DNA of 6,962 bases from UBA11663 sp049616325 (lineage in GTDB: Bacteria > Bacteroidota > Bacteroidia > Flavobacteriales_D > Sanyastnellaceae). The notes beneath the pieces are model-generated. The model did no database searches and was not told the DNA's origin. It was given only the letters and a program-made list of their open reading frames with translations. Positions 4,852 to 6,962 of this stretch are shown in pieces. The position numbers were made by a program, and so were the translations under genes. The stretch covers positions 1 to 6,962 of the forward strand of contig JBMZHG010000064.1 in the NCBI GenBank assembly GCA_049616325.1, given 5' to 3'. The number at the start of each line of letters is the position of its first letter. Positions within the stretch are counted from its first letter, which is position 1.

Positions 4852-6354
4852 TCAATAGGTGATTGCTCCAAAATTCATGGACAGTTTGGCACAGGATGCC
4901 TGGGAAAGGCGACCCTGTTTGTCCAGACGAATGTCAGTGGCAATGACGAGGTTCGAGCCTTTGTCAATTTGTGCCGTCCATGGTTTGGCGTTGTAATGTT
5001 TTGCATCACGTGCTCCCGCAATTAACTTGCCGTCCTTGGGGTCCATGAACGCCAATTTGAACTGCAGTTGGTTGCGTTGCAAACGCTTGCGTTTGCGGTC
5101 TTTGCCTTTGGCAATGAACACGTGAACAGTGTGCCATTCCGATGTGTTGGACACAACTGTTCCGAGGCGGAACAGATTGGTGTCCTCGGAATCTCGGAAT
5201 GCAATTGTTTCTCCCACAGGAATTCTCCCATGGTGAAATTGTTCATCCAAATCGTCAACCACAATTCCTTGTGCTTCCGGGGCAACGTCTTGCACCGGGG
5301 CAGTGGATTTGATGATTGGATAAGGACGAAGATTGGCAATTGTGCGCTTGTAAAAGTCATTCGACCCAATCATGCGCACGCCAAAAGCAGTGCCGGAATC
5401 GTTCAGCACCTGTTCCACCTTTGCTGGTCCGACAAAACGCATGAGGTGTTTGGCCTTGCGTTTGCGGACGACGGTGTCGTTTTGGTTGGGTGGTTTGTAA
5501 ACCATCACCTTGTCACCAACACGAAATCGGTTAGATTTTGTGCGCCCTTTGTTGAGCTGGTGCATCCGATGGTCACGCACATGGCTTGCATGTGCGTTCG
5601 CATACTCCCTGAACAATGCAGCATGCTTAATGACATTGCTGAGTGCGGATGAAATTGTTGGGACGGTGTCACTTGAACCGCGGGCGATTGACGCTTCTTC
5701 GGCGGAACGAGCTTTGACACCGTGGTGCAACTCGAATGGAGTGCATCCTAAGGTTTCAGAATGGGAGGTGTTCCAAGAGTGTGCGATCGAGTTCAACTCT
5801 TGCTCCACATTTTTGTATTGGTTGTCCTGCATGATTCTCAGGCAAGAGCCGAGGAAATCATGAAGTCTTTCACATCGTGAATTTCCCGTGGGATTGTAAC
5901 CCAGGGTTGATGTGTGATTGATTTTCAACCCTTCGCACATTGATGCGGACACATGCGACAAGAATTCTTGTGCAGCATCTGTGCGCAAATGTAAGGGTAC
6001 ACCGGTTTTGAACACTACATGTTTCAGGAATTTCCTGACAAACGTTTGAGCTGTGCGGTTCTTGCATGGCACGAATTGCACATAGGACGAAAACGTGTCG
6101 ACAATTGTTAGGATCTCTTTGTTTCCTTGTTCGGTTTCAGCAATGCTGTAAAAATCCGCACTGAAATGTTCATGCGGGCCTCTTGGTGCTAAGGCACTGA
6201 ATCGCCCGTGAGACAAATTTCTTTTGGCTTTTGCGAGCACACATTGTTGGCACACACCAAATTTTCTGGTGTCCTTTTTTAAGGTTGGCCATGTGAAAGA
6301 TTGCTCTAACTTTTGAATCATTTTGGCTGCGCCAAGGTGATTCAGATCAAGGTG
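4852..6354 (-). other. Integrase (IN) with HHCC finger, DD35E core and GPY/F module
   Basis: Numbered from the codon at 6960. The zinc finger is His203-X4-His208-X28-Cys237-X2-Cys240. The catalytic core has Asp269 (HFSADFYS), Asp328 (LRTDAAQEF) and Glu364 (GNSRCERLHDF) with exactly 35 residues between the second Asp and the Glu, the DD35E signature. WNTSHSETLGCTPFELHHG (396-414) is the conserved block after the core. FVGPAKVEQVL (509-519) within about 478-547 is the GPY/F module typical of Ty3/gypsy and retroviral integrases. There is no recognisable chromodomain after it; instead about 155 residues follow, including a strand-rich stretch (GETIAFRD, LFRLGTVV, TVHVFIA) and a basic cluster. Catalytic residues are all present, so the enzyme should be active. 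Confidence 0.95.
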
Positions 6355-6962
6355 AGTCTTCTCAATGAGACTTTGTCTTTGACATTGAGGGACAAAAGCT
6401 TTGCTTTGTTCATTTGACTTCTTAATCATTATCAAGCCGTCACTTCGGACATGGATTTCATGTGCCGGATGATGGGCTTTGATGACATTCATGTCTTGTT
6501 TTGCAATGAACTCTTTCAATTGCAATCCGGACACAGGTAATCGAGCCGGAATTTTGATTGCTAAAACCCTTTGGATTTTGGCGTGTTTGGCCACACGGAA
6601 CAACCATGTGCAGCCGGTGCTGGCCAACACTATTTTGGACGCTCGGTCCACCCGCTCTTGGATGTAAGCTTCATGCTTGTTGTCCACGGGGCTCGAACGA
6701 GCAATTTGATGTATCAAATCAGTTGGAATAAGAATGGCAAAATTCTTGGAAGTTGTGAGCATTTTTCTCGCTAGAGAGGGTGCCATGTGCGCTTCTGGCA
6801 AGAGCAGCGCAAAATCGTAATCACCCTGCACTATGGTTGCACTTTTGGGTGCTTTGAGCAGCGGTGGTTTTGCCGCATGCCCTTGCCATTCGCGCAACGC
6901 TCTTGCGAGTTCGAGCGTGTCTCTGCGTGTGTGATGAGTTAACCAAAACTTTCCTTTCACAC
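4852..6962 (-). CDS. gag-pol: Gag-Pol polyprotein, C-terminal 703 residues: linker region and integrase (open at the right edge)
   Basis: The frame is open from the right edge to the TGA at 4854-4852. A GTG at 6960 could be taken as a start, but no real start is needed: bases 6962-6961 complete the codon opened at base 1 and the frame continues that of the left-hand CDS, so this is residues 1450-2151 of one polyprotein. Counting from the codon at 6960, the order is: region of unknown function (1-195), HHCC zinc finger (203-240), integrase core with DD35E (269, 328, 364), GPY/F module (about 478-547), and a basic C-terminal tail (548-702) with a KDRKRKR cluster near 620-626 that could be a nuclear localisation signal. 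Integrase inserts the cDNA into the host genome. The reading frame is intact. Confidence 0.95.
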   Translation of the reverse strand, partial: VKGKFWLTHHTRRDTLELARALREWQGHAAKPPLLKAPKSATIVQGDYDFALLLPEAHMAPSLARKMLTTSKNFAILIPTDLIHQIARSSPVDNKHEAYIQERVDRASKIVLASTGCTWLFRVAKHAKIQRVLAIKIPARLPVSGLQLKEFIAKQDMNVIKAHHPAHEIHVRSDGLIMIKKSNEQSKAFVPQCQRQSLIEKTHLDLNHLGAAKMIQKLEQSFTWPTLKKDTRKFGVCQQCVLAKAKRNLSHGRFSALAPRGPHEHFSADFYSIAETEQGNKEILTIVDTFSSYVQFVPCKNRTAQTFVRKFLKHVVFKTGVPLHLRTDAAQEFLSHVSASMCEGLKINHTSTLGYNPTGNSRCERLHDFLGSCLRIMQDNQYKNVEQELNSIAHSWNTSHSETLGCTPFELHHGVKARSAEEASIARGSSDTVPTISSALSNVIKHAALFREYANAHASHVRDHRMHQLNKGRTKSNRFRVGDKVMVYKPPNQNDTVVRKRKAKHLMRFVGPAKVEQVLNDSGTAFGVRMIGSNDFYKRTIANLRPYPIIKSTAPVQDVAPEAQGIVVDDLDEQFHHGRIPVGETIAFRDSEDTNLFRLGTVVSNTSEWHTVHVFIAKGKDRKRKRLQRNQLQFKLAFMDPKDGKLIAGARDAKHYNAKPWTAQIDKGSNLVIATDIRLDKQGRLSQASCAKLSMNFGAITY
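6376..6962 (-). other. Region of unknown function between RNase H and integrase
   Basis: In most Ty3/gypsy elements roughly 80-130 residues separate ADALSR from the first zinc-finger histidine. Here the distance is 224 residues when the edges are joined. The last part (DGLIMIKKSNEQSKAFVPQ) is the usual pre-integrase strand segment. What remains, roughly residues 1-150 from the right edge, has an alternating pattern: strand-like DFALLLP, a probable helix with SLARKMLTT, then strand-like FAILIPTDLI, and later CTWLFRV and RVLAIKIPARLP. This suggests a small alpha/beta domain. I do not recognise it; a remote resemblance to methyltransferase-like folds was considered but no motif supports it. Confidence 0.55.

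Larger units (their letters stand above)
1..6962 (-). mobile_element. Circularly permuted Ty3/gypsy-type LTR retrotransposon, apparently complete
   Basis: The whole window is accounted for by one retroelement in minus orientation. Sense order is non-coding region, Gag, protease, RT, RNase H, (window edge), linker region, integrase, and back to the non-coding region. RT and RNase H preceding integrase, plus the GPY/F module after the integrase core, are the marks of Ty3/gypsy rather than Ty1/copia, where integrase precedes RT. The right-hand reading frame continues the left-hand one exactly when the edges are joined, so the window is probably a circular molecule, a tandem unit or a collapsed assembly. 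All catalytic residues I could check are intact and there is no in-frame stop, so the copy looks young or active. No env or other accessory gene is present. Family assignment is firm; topology and host are inferred. Confidence 0.9.

Noticed and set aside
5068..5652. 194-codon plus-strand reading frame
   Set aside because: It is the antisense shadow of the integrase GPY/F region and tail, which have clear motifs and a full-length frame.
6958..6960. GTG at the right edge as the true start of a separate integrase gene
   Set aside because: The frame is open to the edge and continues the RNase H frame when the ends are joined. A Pol protein starting just after ADALSR would have no precedent in the family.
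1..6962. Pararetrovirus (Caulimoviridae) genome, suggested by a circle of about 7 kb with RT
   Set aside because: A full DD35E integrase with HHCC finger and GPY/F module is present, and there is no movement-protein-like ORF or standard initiator-tRNA-Met primer site.

Overview
The window reads as one complete, circularly permuted Ty3/gypsy-type LTR retrotransposon (Metaviridae-like), transcribed entirely from the minus strand. That makes the source a eukaryote. No host gene is present and the host cannot be named from the sequence. The lack of introns, env gene and chromodomain, together with a divergent reverse transcriptase, would fit a protist or algal genome, but this is only a guess.

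Layout along the minus strand, in sense order: a 506-base non-coding region (4851-4346) lies between the end of pol and the start of gag. An ATG at 4345 opens a reading frame with no stop down to base 1. It encodes Gag (with a CCCH zinc finger), an aspartic protease (DSGA motif), reverse transcriptase (FIDD motif) and RNase H, ending in the usual ADALSR motif and running off the left edge. The right half (6962-4852) is open from the other edge. It encodes a region of unknown function, then an integrase with an HHCC zinc finger, a DD35E core, a GPY/F module and a long C-terminal tail, and stops with TGA at 4852-4854.

The two edges fit together. Base 1 is the first base of a codon and bases 6962-6961 supply the other two (GGT), after which the integrase frame continues. 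Joined this way, the window is a 6962-base circle (or one unit of a head-to-tail array) with a single 2,151-codon Gag-Pol frame and one non-coding gap. Each retroelement domain occurs exactly once and in the order expected for Ty3/gypsy. A one-LTR circle, a tandem array, or an assembly that collapsed two identical LTRs would all look like this.

The proteins would work as one system: Gag packages the RNA, protease cuts the polyprotein, reverse transcriptase and RNase H make the cDNA, and integrase inserts it. The non-coding gap must hold the LTR, primer-binding site and polypurine tract. Two LTR placements are plausible and neither has a clean tRNA primer site next to it. The points most worth a second look are the CCCH finger in place of the usual CCHC knuckle, the divergent RT, the region inserted between RNase H and integrase, a sharp change in lysine codon use between gag and pol, and the circular topology.
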